Shown here: positions 1 through 11,285 of the stretch, in pieces
Position numbering within the stretch: the first letter of the stretch is position 1
Layout of the letters: each line of letters starts with the position of its first letter
NCBI GenBank assembly: GCA_037576215.1
Contig: JBANDB010000009.1
Location: 372,001 to 436,000 of the forward strand
Direction of reading: 5' to 3'
Length of the DNA stretch: 64,000 nt
Source of the DNA: Armillaria gallica
Lineage: Eukaryota; Basidiomycota; Agaricomycetes; Agaricales; Physalacriaceae
Notes under the pieces: model-generated
What the model saw: the letters and a program-made list of their open reading frames with translations, nothing else
What the model was told of the DNA's origin: nothing
Database searches by the model: none
Made by a program: the position numbers and the translations under genes

Positions 1-25
1 AAAGCCATGAAAATGGAAGGCGTAC

Positions 26-805
26 CAGGGAAGATCGTCTCGAATTGGGCATAGCCATCTTCGTTGGTGGCTTGGATACCACGAAGGAATGTCTTGTTCT
101 GAAGGAGGGACATCATTGATGGAAATCAAGGAGTCAGGTAAATGAATGGACTCACCACGTTGGTCGCGTCGTCGGAATCACCGTTCCCAGATGCGACTAC
201 ACCAGCGTAGACGCCTGTCGCATTGCAGTGCCAGAAATCGATGTAAATATCCGAGACCGGCTCGCAAGTTGATACATCAATTAGTTCCACATCAACGTAG
301 GTATAGACGCCCTCTTGGTCTTCGGTGATGTTAGAGCGGACATATTCACCGTCAACGAAGTAGGGGCCCTGGGTGACTTCCGGTGCAAGGACACAGGACG
401 CGTTTCCGTCGAATGGATCAGAGTCGACAGCGAGACCCGTCGTGTTAGACTCGTGGCTCGTAGCCAGCACCTCGTCCATGGTAAGGGCGCGTTTGTAAGG
501 AGATCCTGGGAACGAGAGCATATTAAGATGGGTGGTGAGGAGGAGGAAAGGGAAAGACACTTACGAGCCGCCAGTCCTCTCTTCTTACGGAGGTCGTCAG
601 CGAGAGCCGCACGGCGAGCAGCGGACCTCTCGAGGTGACCGCGACGCTTCAGCTGGTCGTGGCATTGCCCCAGAGAGCGGCGCGTGGCTTTATGGTACTC
701 CGCGCGGCGAGAGAGTTCGCTCTTGCTCATATGAGCAGTTGGGTGGGCGGCTGTAAGACTCGAGGCGAGAAGAACGAAAGAAGTGATAGCAGAGAATTGA
801 ACCAT
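26..805 (-). CDS. secreted intradiol ring-cleavage dioxygenase-like protein (3' end outside window)
   Basis: Exons read as 805-565, 505-156 and 98-26; the gene runs off the left edge at a further intron (221 codons visible). The start at 805 gives a hydrophobic signal peptide (MVQFSAITSFVLLASS...), then an Arg-rich segment, then the family blocks APEVTQGPYFVDGEYVRSNI, DIYIDFWHCNATGVYAG and NKTFLRGIQATNEDGYAQF followed by ETIFPG. In this family the Tyr in GPY and the Tyr after NATG are non-haem Fe(III) ligand or active-site positions; the two His ligands would lie beyond the window. Secreted fungal members of this family have been linked to oxidation of catechol-type aromatics, so an extracellular role in aromatic or lignin-derived chemistry is plausible but inferred. 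Introns have GT-AG ends and are about 50-60 bp. Not resolved: whether both His ligands are intact. Confidence 0.88.
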
Positions 806-870
806 GTTGTTGTAAGTGAAATGAGAGAATAAGATAGTACTGGAACTACTCACTCAAGACATGTCCAGCA

Positions 871-876
871 TATATA
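871..876 (-). promoter_or_regulatory. TATA-like box of the dioxygenase gene
   Basis: On the minus strand the sequence GGTATATATGC lies about 66 nt upstream of the ATG at 805. The position is consistent with a core promoter element. This is inferred from motif and spacing only. Confidence 0.4.
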
Positions 877-1056
877 CCTCAACGATGCGCAGTGGTAGTA
901 AGCGCAGCGCTCCGTGACGAATTTTCTTTCGCTCATTTTTCCGTGAAGCATGCGGTGAGGCGGTAGTTATTGAACCAATGGATGTGTCTTGATTTCAGGT
1001 GATAATATCGGGACTTCTAGTTTAGACATTGGCGGTGTCGGAATTTAGATGGCTGC

Positions 1057-2495
1057 TTATTGGAAATGATCGTTAGGGAGCGACCGCAGTAAAAGTCCGT
1101 CTGCTCGGGCGCGTCTGAACGAGCCATCGCGAGAATCATCCGCCGGGGAAATATCTGCAAGTGAAAGACTGTATTAAACTCTTGTTGAGCAGTAATGGTA
1201 CAATACTTACATAAGTTGCATTCTAAGAGAGACTTTCCAAGTAAGAGTCTGCGAGATGGGTTGAATATCATTGTCTCCACATTGTCTATGCAATCTCCAT
1301 CCTCTCGAAATGACTTCGTGAGCGTCATAGACTGCGATTGACTGCGATCAGATTTGCGAGGACGACGAATTAGTCCGGGGTACGCCAAGCGTTAAAAAGT
1401 CAACTCGTTTCCGAGAATGACATCAAAAGAGCCCGAGGAGCCAATCAGAGGACGGCGGTAGGTAATGGGTGTAGCGACCGCCCACAGAAAGGACCCTCGG
1501 GTAGTTCGATACTAGAAACTGCGCAATATATGCTCTTCAAACCTGAGGGAAGTAAGGTTCTGTTACACAAGGATTGTGGGAGCCGGGAAATATATTAAAC
1601 ACAGATGGCAGGAGGACAGCCTTCGCTTTGAGATGAGAGAGGCGGCCGAATGCGGTTTTAGGTAGATTCAATAAAATACGCGACTGAAGAATGTTACGGA
1701 TGATTGACGAACGGTAATGTCGAGTAGCGGCGGAGTATTGGGAGCGCATTGACTGAAAAACTTGGTAAGGCGAAGAATTTTCCTAGCAAGTATCTAGTTG
1801 GTGTAGGACGTATTTAGCCTTGTCGTGGTGAAAGACCTACAGAGACGTGGTGATGATAAATAGGAAGATGCTCGTCTGGGTTGGTCGTGGTCAAAAGCTG
1901 AAGTCGGGTTTCCATTTCGAGCGTGATACCAGCACCCGGCCCGGACGCGGCCAGAAACAGGACGAAGGATTTGAAGTGCGCTCTTGATGCTGTCTGGAAT
2001 CTCGATAAGTAGAAGGCAGTTTTCTGTCGTGAACTATCGTTGCGAAGAGTGCGCAAGAAATTCTGGACTGGAACTAGTTGTAACAGAAAATGTTTTGTAC
2101 TTAACACTCACAACCAAATCACAACCATAAGCAAACTGTAAAAATGGGACATTTTCGGTAGTGGAAATTGATTGTGATTTGATGATTTAGCCCTCCAACA
2201 GAAGACATTGTCGACTTTCTCCAAGGAATTTCTTATTGGGAGATGACATGTAAAGTAAGTAGTAATCTTTTGAATCATTACAAAGTCGGCCCGGGAAGCC
2301 GGTTTCGCGGACGCGTTGTTGACAGCTATTGATAACAGTGGCTGACGACCTTTTCATCTTTGAATTCTTACCACAACGTTCCTTGCCGACTTTTTTCTGC
2401 GCCTGTGTCGTGTTTGTACCTGCTTCCTGGCTTCCGGGATGATATTTCTTGGGTTCATTGTCTTGCGTATCAATGACTACCGTTGTACGGAACAT
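1057..2495 (-). other. possible degenerate or small minus-strand gene(s)
   Basis: I recognise no protein family here. One good intron signature is visible on the minus strand (donor GTAAGTATTG near 1209, acceptor CTTGCAG near 1155, about 56 bp). Splicing it joins a reading frame that ends at a TAA at 1057-1059. Longer open stretches further upstream on the same strand (1814-2107 and 2187-2495) have no conserved motif I know. They could be exons of a fast-evolving small gene or chance open frames. The low confidence reflects this. Confidence 0.2.
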
Positions 2496-4100
2496 TGGCG
2501 GAACATGTTATTCAGGGTCCAACACTGCTAATGTAGGTGGAATTGACTTTCGACAGGCTGAAATTGGGGTGAGTACAGCTCCGTCCGGATGATTGCATTC
2601 CTGAATGTGCTACAGCGGTGTCGTGAGTGTAGTCTCTGCGATTTACAAGGCAGGTCCACGAGACGGTCGCTGTGAAATGGAACAGTGCGCATATATGCAC
2701 CTCATTTCACTTGCTTGGGGGCAGCGTTTAATTTGAGTGTACTCATGGAGGTAAATCAACGCATATCTAACACATATGGATTACGGGGAGCATATTGCCC
2801 TCGCTTTTTCCCAAAGCGGTTGATATCCATCGAGAGCCGGGTTGTCACAGACCCAACGCCAAAAACGAATTGGGCGGGTGCTCCGAAGAGACAGTGGCGA
2901 CGAAGGGACGTGCAGGTGCGTCACCGGTACTGCTTCCCTCCGCGACATCGCCCTGAGCGTTGCCCAGACGTGCTAGCGCGATCCGAGTTCGCGAGGCGAT
3001 AAGGCGCAGTGGTGTGTATTTGCCGCGATACCATGGCTGAGTACTCCGTCGGTAATCGTCGGATCTCGGGAGAATACTACTGCTTCGTATCGTGGTTGTC
3101 CGAGCTCCAATCGACGGTCGGGTGCATGGTGAGGGAGGCATCACATCTGCTCTACGAAACTCCCACTTATTTCATGCCCTAGGGAGTTGGCGACGGGCAG
3201 GTCACATTGGTAGATAAAGGTCTGTTATCGCCATTTAAACGACGCCCTGCCTCACTGATTTCCTCCCAGCATATGCTCATGTGTAAATAGCACCGGACAT
3301 AATCGTGACTATTACATTGGCCTATGTCGTGAAGAGTTGATAGACACTTCAATGCTGCGAATATCTTTCTTCGAGGTAATTGAGCAAGTCTTCAATCTTT
3401 AGTGGAGTTAACGGTACCTATGCTTCTCCAGCGCAATGCTTGACAAAGTGCATCTTGTGAAGATCCAGCAGTCAATCGATGCGCACTCCGTATCTTGTTG
3501 GGACACGGAAGGCAGCTTTGTCGTGATCAGCCGTAACTTCGCTTGATCAACAATGGGACCTGTTTCATATCAATTTCGAAATCGCCGCTCGTCACATTTG
3601 TAGCAACGGACGTCGATCTTGCAAGTCAGCGATGTCATTTTCTTTCGTTTGTGCTTGCAAACGGTATCTTTGCTTTTACTAATCAGGTCCAGTACATGCC
3701 AGGGATCGAAACGGACCCTTTTTTCAGGAAGTCTTGTGACTACACACCAAACGACACCTGGGGAGGAACGCTTGACTGGGATGCAAATTGTTAGCCTGAC
3801 CCAACAGTCTGGCCCATGACACGCATTAACGTTTTTGAGTTCTTTGCGGCGCCCGTTTCCTGTCAATTGCTGAACCGGGGACAGAGGAGCCATTCAAGTT
3901 TGGTGCTGTAGTTCCAAATAATTGTTGGAGAGAGCGTCGCTAATTCTCTACCCCTGTCGTTCAAACAGAAAGCGAGCTTAAGTTCCTGCGTAGATGTGCA
4001 ATCAATCGATAAGAAAACGAAGCCCCATTGGGCGGACTTCACTTGATCAGCGCGTAACGATCCTCGGAGTAGTTGCGGGTGTAATGAGATTTAATTTCCG
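2496..4100. other. intergenic stretch, no supported gene
   Basis: A minus-strand open stretch (3144-2845) and a plus-strand one (3543-3794) exist. Neither shows a recognisable domain, a convincing intron series or a secretion signal. I see no repeat or transposon terminus here. Confidence 0.4.
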
Positions 4101-4660
4101 TACGCTTGCTCACTTTGTTTCGTCTTCCTTATTAGCACCAGCATCATGCCTGTGAGTCATGCCAGTCTTCTATTCGCCTCTTCTATTGACTGACCTGTCG
4201 TCGGTTTAGACCGCCAACATTCAGCGCATCATTTTAGGTGGCGGAACGACTCCATGTCATGCTATATACATGTCCATGAGTAAGTCATCAGTACTCTTAC
4301 AATTGTTTGCATACGACCTGACAGTAGCATTGTTTTGCGCGAGAGAAGAGAGTGGTCTGGAATTCGTCATAAACTATGGTTCAAGGACATGAAGACGCAG
4401 TCGCGACTGGTTTATGACGATTCCGGCGGTCTCGGAGGCTCTTCGTGCGCCCGGATTTCCCCAAACGGTTTATGATGGAGTCCGAGTCTTCTTTCATCAT
4501 TCACGAAAATATTCCTGGCTGCCAAGCTGTATCCAAACGACTGGAAATCTGCGACCGGTCTTGATGGCTTCGTCCATAGATAGCCCTGGATTGTTTCAAA
4601 CGTACAAAAAGGCACTTGTCGGCGCCTACCAGCCAACTTCCCTCGCTTCTTCCTTCTCCC
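4101..4660 (+). other. upstream region of the OPT transporter
   Basis: An ATG at 4146, directly followed by a GTGAGT donor-like site, might start a tiny 5' exon or a short separate transcript. The downstream frame across 4414-4710 has no recognisable domain and overlaps the real OPT start in another frame. I treat this as promoter or 5' UTR. Confidence 0.3.
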
Positions 4661-7600
4661 ATGGATTCAGACCCGGAGAACAAGCACCTCGACGACAAGG
4701 ATGCGATTGAGGGTAACTCTTTGGACGATAAAACGGTGTTAGCCGACCCTGTGTGTTATTTTTACCATTTGTATGTCTTCTACTGATTTCGGGTGGTCAT
4801 CATAGGACGTTGCCGGTCTGGATATCCAGGCCGTTCCAGCAGATGTCGAGGAAGCTGCAGCGGTCGCAGAAGCTATGTCTCCCGAGGAACTTCAAGAATG
4901 TCTCTTTCACATTATTGATACAGTAAGGCTTCTCTTGGTGTTAGACACTTTTCCTGACGCGAATTGTACAGCATGACAAGGATCCGGTAAAGTTTTGACG
5001 AGTCTCCTCATTCCTTTGTTCATGGTACCTCAGAACTTCCCTGCTAGAGCGCTGTCACTTATCCGGTCAGTGTGTTACTGTATTCAGACCATTCTTATAC
5101 CTGATCCTGATTCTCTCGAAATCAGGCAGTATCTCTACGATGATGCGATCAAAGCTGATGTGGCGGCGTATAGACAGCTCTATGAGGACGTAAAGATTGA
5201 AGCCGCGATGATAACTGTCGTGAGTAACTGTTGAGTCATGCTTTAATTACTCTTCTTCACGGTCTGCTCTCTCTCTTAGAACTCGCCCTATGCCGAGGTC
5301 CGCGCGGTGGTTGACAATTTTGATGATCCCATGCTCCCCTCGATGACCTTTCGTGCTGGACTGATCGGTTTGATTTACGTCGTCATTGGGGCATTCATCA
5401 ACCAGTTCTTCTCTATTAGGCAGCCCGGTATAAGTATCGAGGCCAATGTGGCGCAGCTTTTGTTGGTATACTTTTCCGAGGCACTGGCTTGCTTGTTCTG
5501 AGTCGGAAGTCTTCTAGAGCATATCCAGTTGGGAAGGCCCTTGAACGCGTTCTTCCGACCAGGAAATTCAGAACGTTCGGATATGAATGGTCGTTGAACT
5601 CGTGAGCACAGATTCCTACTATGCTTCAGAGCGCTGATCTCGCATATATCCAGTGGCAAGTTCAACATGAAGGAGCACATGGTGATCACCATCATGGCGA
5701 ATGTGGGTTTTAACCTTCCGTGAGTGCTCCGCAAATCGCATGATTTTGATGCCAATTGCACGTCAATTAGGTACACTACCAGCATCATCTGGGTTCAATC
5801 CATCGAGAGGTTTTTCAATCTGGTTCGTCTTTTGACTCTACTCGCAGAGGTCAAGTTATAATACTTCGTTACAGCCATGGGCTAAGAGTTTCGGATACCA
5901 GATTCTCAGTAAGTCATGGATTTAATATTTGCCAGGCGCAATTGTTTTTACTTATCTAGTTTCACTGTCGACGAACTTCATTGGTGAGAAATTTCTCTCC
6001 TTATTGAAATGATTATCAACTATGGCAGGGTACGGCTTGGCTGGGATAACACGCCGTTTCCTCGTCTACCCCTCGTACGCGATATGGCCTAGTAATCTAG
6101 CCACCATTGCGTTGAATGTAAGTTCTCATTCTCTCGCTTTTAATCATATCTGATCCTTTGGTGTCATAGCGCGCGTTCCATTCAGACAGAAATGTAGTGG
6201 CTAATGGATGGCGTATCTCCAGGGTAAGGGATTTGTTCTCAATTAATACGTGTTATACTCAAAAATCTCTCCGAAGATGGGGTTCTTCCTATACGCGTTC
6301 TGTGGCATGTTCGTGTACTTTTGTGAGTAGGACTGCGAGTCATTGCGTTCATTCTCTAATCGGTCGGCAACTACTAGGGTTCCCAAAGTAAGCTTGCCTT
6401 GTCCCCGCTGTCGCAAACCTTGACATGATCACACTAGCTTCATATTTCAAGCGTTGTCCTACTTTAACTGGATTACATGGCTTGCACCGAGGAATGCCCT
6501 CCTCGGCGCCGTTACCGGTGAGTTCCTGTTGCTAATGATTGTAAGCTTTGATCTGACGGCGATTTAGGTAGTATCACTGGTCTGGGTCTAAACCCCATCT
6601 CTACTTTCGATTACAACGTGCTCACTGTCGGTGGGGATCCCTTAATCAATCCCTTCTTTACTATGGCCAACTATGTCGCGGGAGCTCTGGTCACCATGCC
6701 CATTGTATGTCAGGCCTCTCTTCACGTACCGTCGTAACCTTGACTTTTGCAGATTGTAGCTCTTTGGGTCAACAATGTGTGGTACACTGGATGTAGGTGT
6801 CATGCGTGTAAATATCAGATTTCCGTGCTGATAGTAAAGCAGATCTACCGATCAACTCCAATGGCGTGTTCGATAACACAGGAGAGAGATATAACGTCTC
6901 TATGGCGGTGAACGCTGAGGCTCTATTTGATGCCGAGGCTTATAGGTCTTATTCTCCTGCCTACCTCTCTGCGTCCATGATTCTGCTTTACGGATTTTTC
7001 TGTGAGTTCTGGGCCCAAGTTTTAGATATCGTACTCAACCTCTATCGTCCAGTTGCCACATATGCTGCGACGATATCGCATACGGCTTTGTATCACCGAC
7101 GGGAGATTGCGCTGGGATTCAAGAGTCTGATGAAAAGGAAGCCAATTGGAGAGAATAAGTTTGATGTGCATAGTAGGCTCATGAGCGTTTATAAAGAGGT
7201 CCCTGAGTGGCAGTACACACTGTAAGTGTTACTTCTTATATTCACGCGACGGAGGGGACTGATAAGGCCACGGAACAGTATCCTGATTTTCTCTGTTGCT
7301 CTCGGAGCGGCGGGAGTCGGCGCCTATCCGACATCGACCACGCCCGCAGTGGTGTTGTACGGTATCCTCCTTGCTGTAAGCTCCGTCTTGCATTATGACG
7401 CACAAACTCTTTGCTCATGCTACCCTAGCTCGTTTTCTGCGTCCCCGTCGGTATTATCCGTTCAATCACCAACGCTGAGATCACCCTGAACGTCCTCGCC
7501 GAGTTTTTCGGTGGACTGTGGTTCCCAGGGAATGCCAACGCGTTGAACTTCTTCAAGTCTTACGGCTATGTCACCACATCGCAAACGTTAAACTTCGCGC

Positions 7601-8547
7601 AAGACCTAAAGCTTGCTCATTACACGCATATCCCTCCGCGGGTGACGTTCTGGGTACAGCTCGTCGCTACATTCGTATCCACGTTCGTCTCTGTGGGAGT
7701 GCTCAACTTTCAGCTGACACAAATTCCGGATGTTTGCGCGCCGGACCAGTCGGATAGGTTCACCTGCCCAGGCGAGAATACGTTCTTCACCGCCTCAGTT
7801 TTGTGGGGTACGTTGGGTCCTTCGAGAATGTTTGGCCGTGGCGCGATATACAGCCCGCTACTTTGGTGTTTCCTTATTGGACTCGCGTTACCGGTCGTGG
7901 TCTTTTGCTTCAGGGATAAAGTGAAGATCTTGAAGTACTTCCACCTGCCCGTGTTTTTGCTCGGTTCTCTCATTTGGTAGGTGGTATCTGTGAGATTGAT
8001 GCTGATGCTGATTCGCACTACGTGAACCTAGGTCTCCGTATAATTTGACGAATACCTGGCCGGCAATCCCCATTGCGTATGTGTTTAATGTGTTCATAAA
8101 GAAACGGTATCTCGGCTGGTGGTCCAAATACAACTAGTAAGTCTCCCCATAAGCGTGACCTGGTTCTATTGATGATGCATCTTTACTTGTAGCGTACTAG
8201 CCTCGGCATTGACTTGGTATGCTCGCTATTCTCAATATCGGTCTACGCTGACACCTTACAAATTGCAGCGCGATCGCCATTTCAGCTATTATTCAGTTCT
8301 TTGCGGTGCAATGGTATGGCTTTAACATATCTTGGGTATGTCCCTTATGTTCGCTATGACTAGCCCGTTTACTGACAAGAATGATAGTCCGGGAACAACA
8401 AGCCGTATGAAGGCTGTGACGCGAACGCATGTCCGTATCTCGTTCTTGGAGACGGAGAACATTTCGGTCCGGTAAGTTGTTGTCCTGTGTTATCGCAGGT
8501 TTGAGCTGACTGGTTCTGTCTCGTAGGGTGTAGGGGAATATGAATGA
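4661..8547 (+). CDS. oligopeptide transporter, OPT family
   Basis: Twenty-seven exons splice into an intact 839-residue frame: 4661-4750, 4806-4922, 4972-4986, 5034-5065, 5126-5219, 5280-5461, 5518-5601, 5654-5719, 5771-5822, 5875-5908, 5960-5983, 6029-6117, 6170-6223, 6277-6322, 6378-6387, 6438-6517, 6568-6704, 6753-6792, 6843-7001, 7053-7221, 7279-7375, 7429-7976, 8032-8136, 8193-8216, 8269-8335, 8388-8471, 8527-8547. The protein has an acidic cytosolic N-terminus and many hydrophobic spans. Family motifs include SGKFNMKEHMVITIMANVGF (the usual NPG motif reads NSG here), FVYFWFPNYIFQALSYFNW, and THIPPR, the counterpart of the KIPPR motif. OPT proteins are proton-coupled importers of tetra- and pentapeptides or glutathione at the plasma membrane. 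Substrate cannot be read from sequence. Exons of 10 and 15 bp are unusually small but needed for the conserved frame. Confidence 0.95.
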
Positions 8548-8836
8548 AGCACGTAACTAATCGATTTATATGATGGCGAAAGCAGTTGGTATATGTACGT
8601 AGATGTGAACTAAAATGAGCAGAATTTGACTAAACGTGAATGCCCCATTGGCAAGACATCCAAAGGCATCAGAGTCTAGACTCTGGTGTCAGGATCCCGT
8701 AGAAGTGCGCCATATAAACGTTATGTTTTGATAGCTTCGTTTGTGTTCTTTGAAGTAGTCCTTAGTAAAGGGTTCCTTGAATCTTTTTTCAACTTATTCA
8801 ATCAGAATATCACGCGATAAATGCTTTATACAATTG
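8548..8836. other. convergent 3' intergenic region
   Basis: Short AT-rich spacer between the OPT stop and the stop of the convergent deaminase-like gene. It presumably holds both 3' UTRs. No other feature seen. Confidence 0.5.
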
Positions 8837-9707
8837 TCAACATTCATAATCAAACAGCTTTTCAGAAAATATGGGCCACAGGAAATGATGCGGGTCAAGT
8901 AAGCCTGGATGAAGACGATTGAAGAAACGCCGTGAGAAACGAGCCTCGGCAGCCCTTGTAAACTCGTCCACGATTCTGTCCACGACCGCATTTACGGCAT
9001 TCTGCAGGAACGGGCTCCCTGATGAACAATCTGGCAACATCCAATCATACTCGAAGTACTCCCTCTCTGCTCCCGAGCGCCGAGGTGTAAACACTAGACT
9101 GTCCGGATGTTGTAAAATCTCTTCGTAAAGCTTCTTGTAGCGCACACAAACTTCGCACATCCGTTTGCTCGATCCAACCGTGTTCTCAATGACCGATATA
9201 CCGGAGCAATGAAGATAATGTATCATTTGGATCTCAGGATGTAAATGAAGCGTTCGAGGTCTCCCTTCCAGCCAGGCGGAATCCACGAATTTCATAAACC
9301 TTGTTTCCAACCACGAAGTAAGATCCTCTTCGGAGAAATTCACCTCTCGTCTGTGTAGGATGTCAGCAAGTGTGTCCCGAATGCTAATTGGGAAGTCTAC
9401 CGCCTTCGGCTCCGTATTTCCCACCCATACACAAGAGAATGACGGCTCCTTCAAATTAAAGATAGCGCGACAATGCTTCATCCAAGTAGTGGCGAATATC
9501 AGTGCCCCAGAGAAATAGATCTGTACCCTCCAAAGACGCCTGGCTGTGACGAAAGAAATAGGACATCTTCGCTTCGGAGAAGCTACGACGGCAGCCATCT
9601 CGGAAAAAGTTGGATTTGAAGAAAGCTCGGTATCTGATGGTAACGCGCATGAAGTACCTAAGCCGGTCTTCTCGTGATTGGGTAGGAGAGCTATCATCGA
9701 GGATAAC

Positions 9708-9716
9708 ATCGAAGAC
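9708..9716. repeat. 9 bp target-site duplication, left copy
   Basis: ATCGAAGAC directly precedes the transposon terminus GACTTACCCAGT and recurs at 10365-10373. A 9 bp duplication is characteristic of Mutator-like (MULE) insertions. Confidence 0.85.
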
Positions 9717-10364
9717 GACTTACCCAGTGAGACCCCCGGGAAAAACTGGCACATGACCGGTAACTCCGGTCAACCTCGAACCGGTTAGCGTGCTTTTTCA
9801 GCACCAAGTCCGTCGTATACGTACACAGCTGCTAGTCATTCGCTGCCAAATCCCGCTTTTCGTGGCTTTTATGTTCACTGATGTACTGTATCTGTGATAA
9901 AATTTATCATGTAAAAGGTCTGCTCCCCACTGTTTTTGTGCTTGAGGAATGCAACGAGGAATTTATGGAGAAATTACGTACTTGTACTGTCTTCTCGCAT
10001 TGTCGTGGTTGCTGAGCAAATTAGCTTAGAAAATACCCACCTTTACAAGTACCTGTAAACTTGCAACCACTCTTTGTAATGTAGTCAGTGCATCAATTAT
10101 TTGAGATATAATTTTTCAAAATAACTTGAGGTGAACTTGATAGCATTATAAGATAACAGGTGCAGCTCTATAGCTTTTTTACATGAATCATCATTAAATT
10201 TTACCATGTGGAAGCGGCTGTGTATGCCTTTCCAAATTCTGTACGACGAACTGGGACAGTGGACTTCGTGTTGAAGAAAAATTGAACTTCCGCCGACCGG
10301 TTCGAAGTTGACCGGAGTTATCGGTCATGTGCCAGTTTTTCCCGGGGGTCTTACTGGGTAAGTC
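9717..10364. mobile_element. 648 bp non-autonomous DNA transposon (MITE), MULE-like
   Basis: Long imperfect terminal inverted repeats of about 75 bp: the left end begins GACTTACCCAGTGAGACCCC and the right end is GGGGTCTTACTGGGTAAGTC. Both continue through CGGGAAAAACTGGCACATGACCG and a segment with CCGGTCAAC..CGAACCGGT. The interior is AT-rich with no coding capacity. The element is flanked by the 9 bp duplication ATCGAAGAC. A second, shorter member of the family is at 45124-45481. Mobilisation would need a transposase encoded elsewhere. The insertion interrupts the deaminase-like gene. Confidence 0.9.
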
Positions 10365-10373
10365 ATCGAAGAC
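10365..10373. repeat. 9 bp target-site duplication, right copy
   Basis: ATCGAAGAC, identical to 9708-9716, immediately after the terminus ...ACTGGGTAAGTC. Confidence 0.85.
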
Positions 10374-10989
10374 TCTTCTGAGTATGGCGTGGTTATCCCT
10401 TCCTGTTTCGTGGCGAGCTTAAGTGGTAATGTCAATGGATCTCTCACCCCCCGTCTTCATCTCTGTACACCAAGTCAGCCACGCTTACAGAAGGCTATCT
10501 AAATGCTCGAAGCCCCCCTCGGCGAGGAATTCCCTCCTGAGTATGGTGACCTTCCTAAGAAAATGTTTCCAAACGCGATCGATTACACAATCCATAATCT
10601 TCTTACTAGCGCCTTCAAAGACATCCAGCTGATCCACCTGTTTCCCTGCAGCTAGCACGCGTCTCTGCGAGACAAAGACCTCGCAGCAAACAGCAAGAAA
10701 GCGTTCCGAGTAGTCACGGTCCGCCTGACTAGCCACACCCCGACTTGTTGCGATATAGAGGGTGTAGGATTGGTTTGCGAGAGAGGCAGCGACAGATACG
10801 TTATCCGAATACTCGTCAGTGTCACAGACAAAGCATCGAGAGATCCAATTTAGGAATAAGAGAGTTTTGTTTGATTCTTCTTCAACTGAAAATTCGTCTG
10901 TCGGCAAGTACCTCTTGTCGCTGCATAATATTCAGGGATACGAGGAGACGGAGCTGTGAATCGTGTGGCTGGCAAAGAGTCGGTTAATC

Positions 10990-11285
10990 CACATTCTTGA
11001 GGGTTACCTACCTGCGCCATTGCGGTGTATTCACTGTTTAAGTTAGTTTAAGGTTGAGGGAAGAGTCTTAACGTTCCGTAACTTCCGTTAAGGACGTCCC
11101 ACGTGGCGATTTGGATGAGCGTCCGATGTTCGTGTTTCTTGTGCGTCAGACCAGTAGGGTCTTCATCAAAAATCCGACGACTTCGCAGCTTCGGAGTTCA
11201 GACATTCGCGTTTGACCGTGGCATATCTATTAAGCGCTGGAGATATTAACGCTTAGCCAAATATCCCCGGATTATTTCAAAGTGG
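10990..11285. other. intergenic stretch without supported gene
   Basis: No open frame with recognisable similarity and no transposon terminus seen. Confidence 0.4.

Larger units (their letters stand above)
8837..10907 (-). pseudogene. OTT_1508-like deaminase-family gene, disrupted by a MITE and a frameshift
   Basis: The C-terminal 200 residues (about 9460-8837) carry HLHPEIQMIHYL followed by VGSSKRMCEVCVRY. This fits the HxE...SK..CxxC pattern of the fungal OTT_1508-type deaminase-like family (zinc-binding His and Cys plus catalytic Glu). Upstream, 9700-9456 is open in a different frame (reads ILDDSSPTQSREDRLRYF and onward), so a frameshift lies near 9455-9480. The 5' part continues at 10,907-10,489 and ends in a GTAAGC donor. 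The next exon appears to resume just right of the transposon, and its frame matches the left side once the 9 bp duplication is discounted. The MITE at 9717-10364 therefore sits inside a coding exon. The ATG nearest the deaminase frame lies within the transposon terminus and is unlikely to be the original start. Biochemical role of these expanded fungal deaminase-like proteins is unknown. Confidence 0.6.

Noticed and set aside
4414..4710. Plus-strand frame before the OPT gene
   Set aside because: It overlaps the OPT start in another frame, shows no domain and contains no convincing splice pattern.
8919..9128. Plus-strand frame within the deaminase-like core
   Set aside because: Antisense shadow of the conserved deaminase-like coding sequence.
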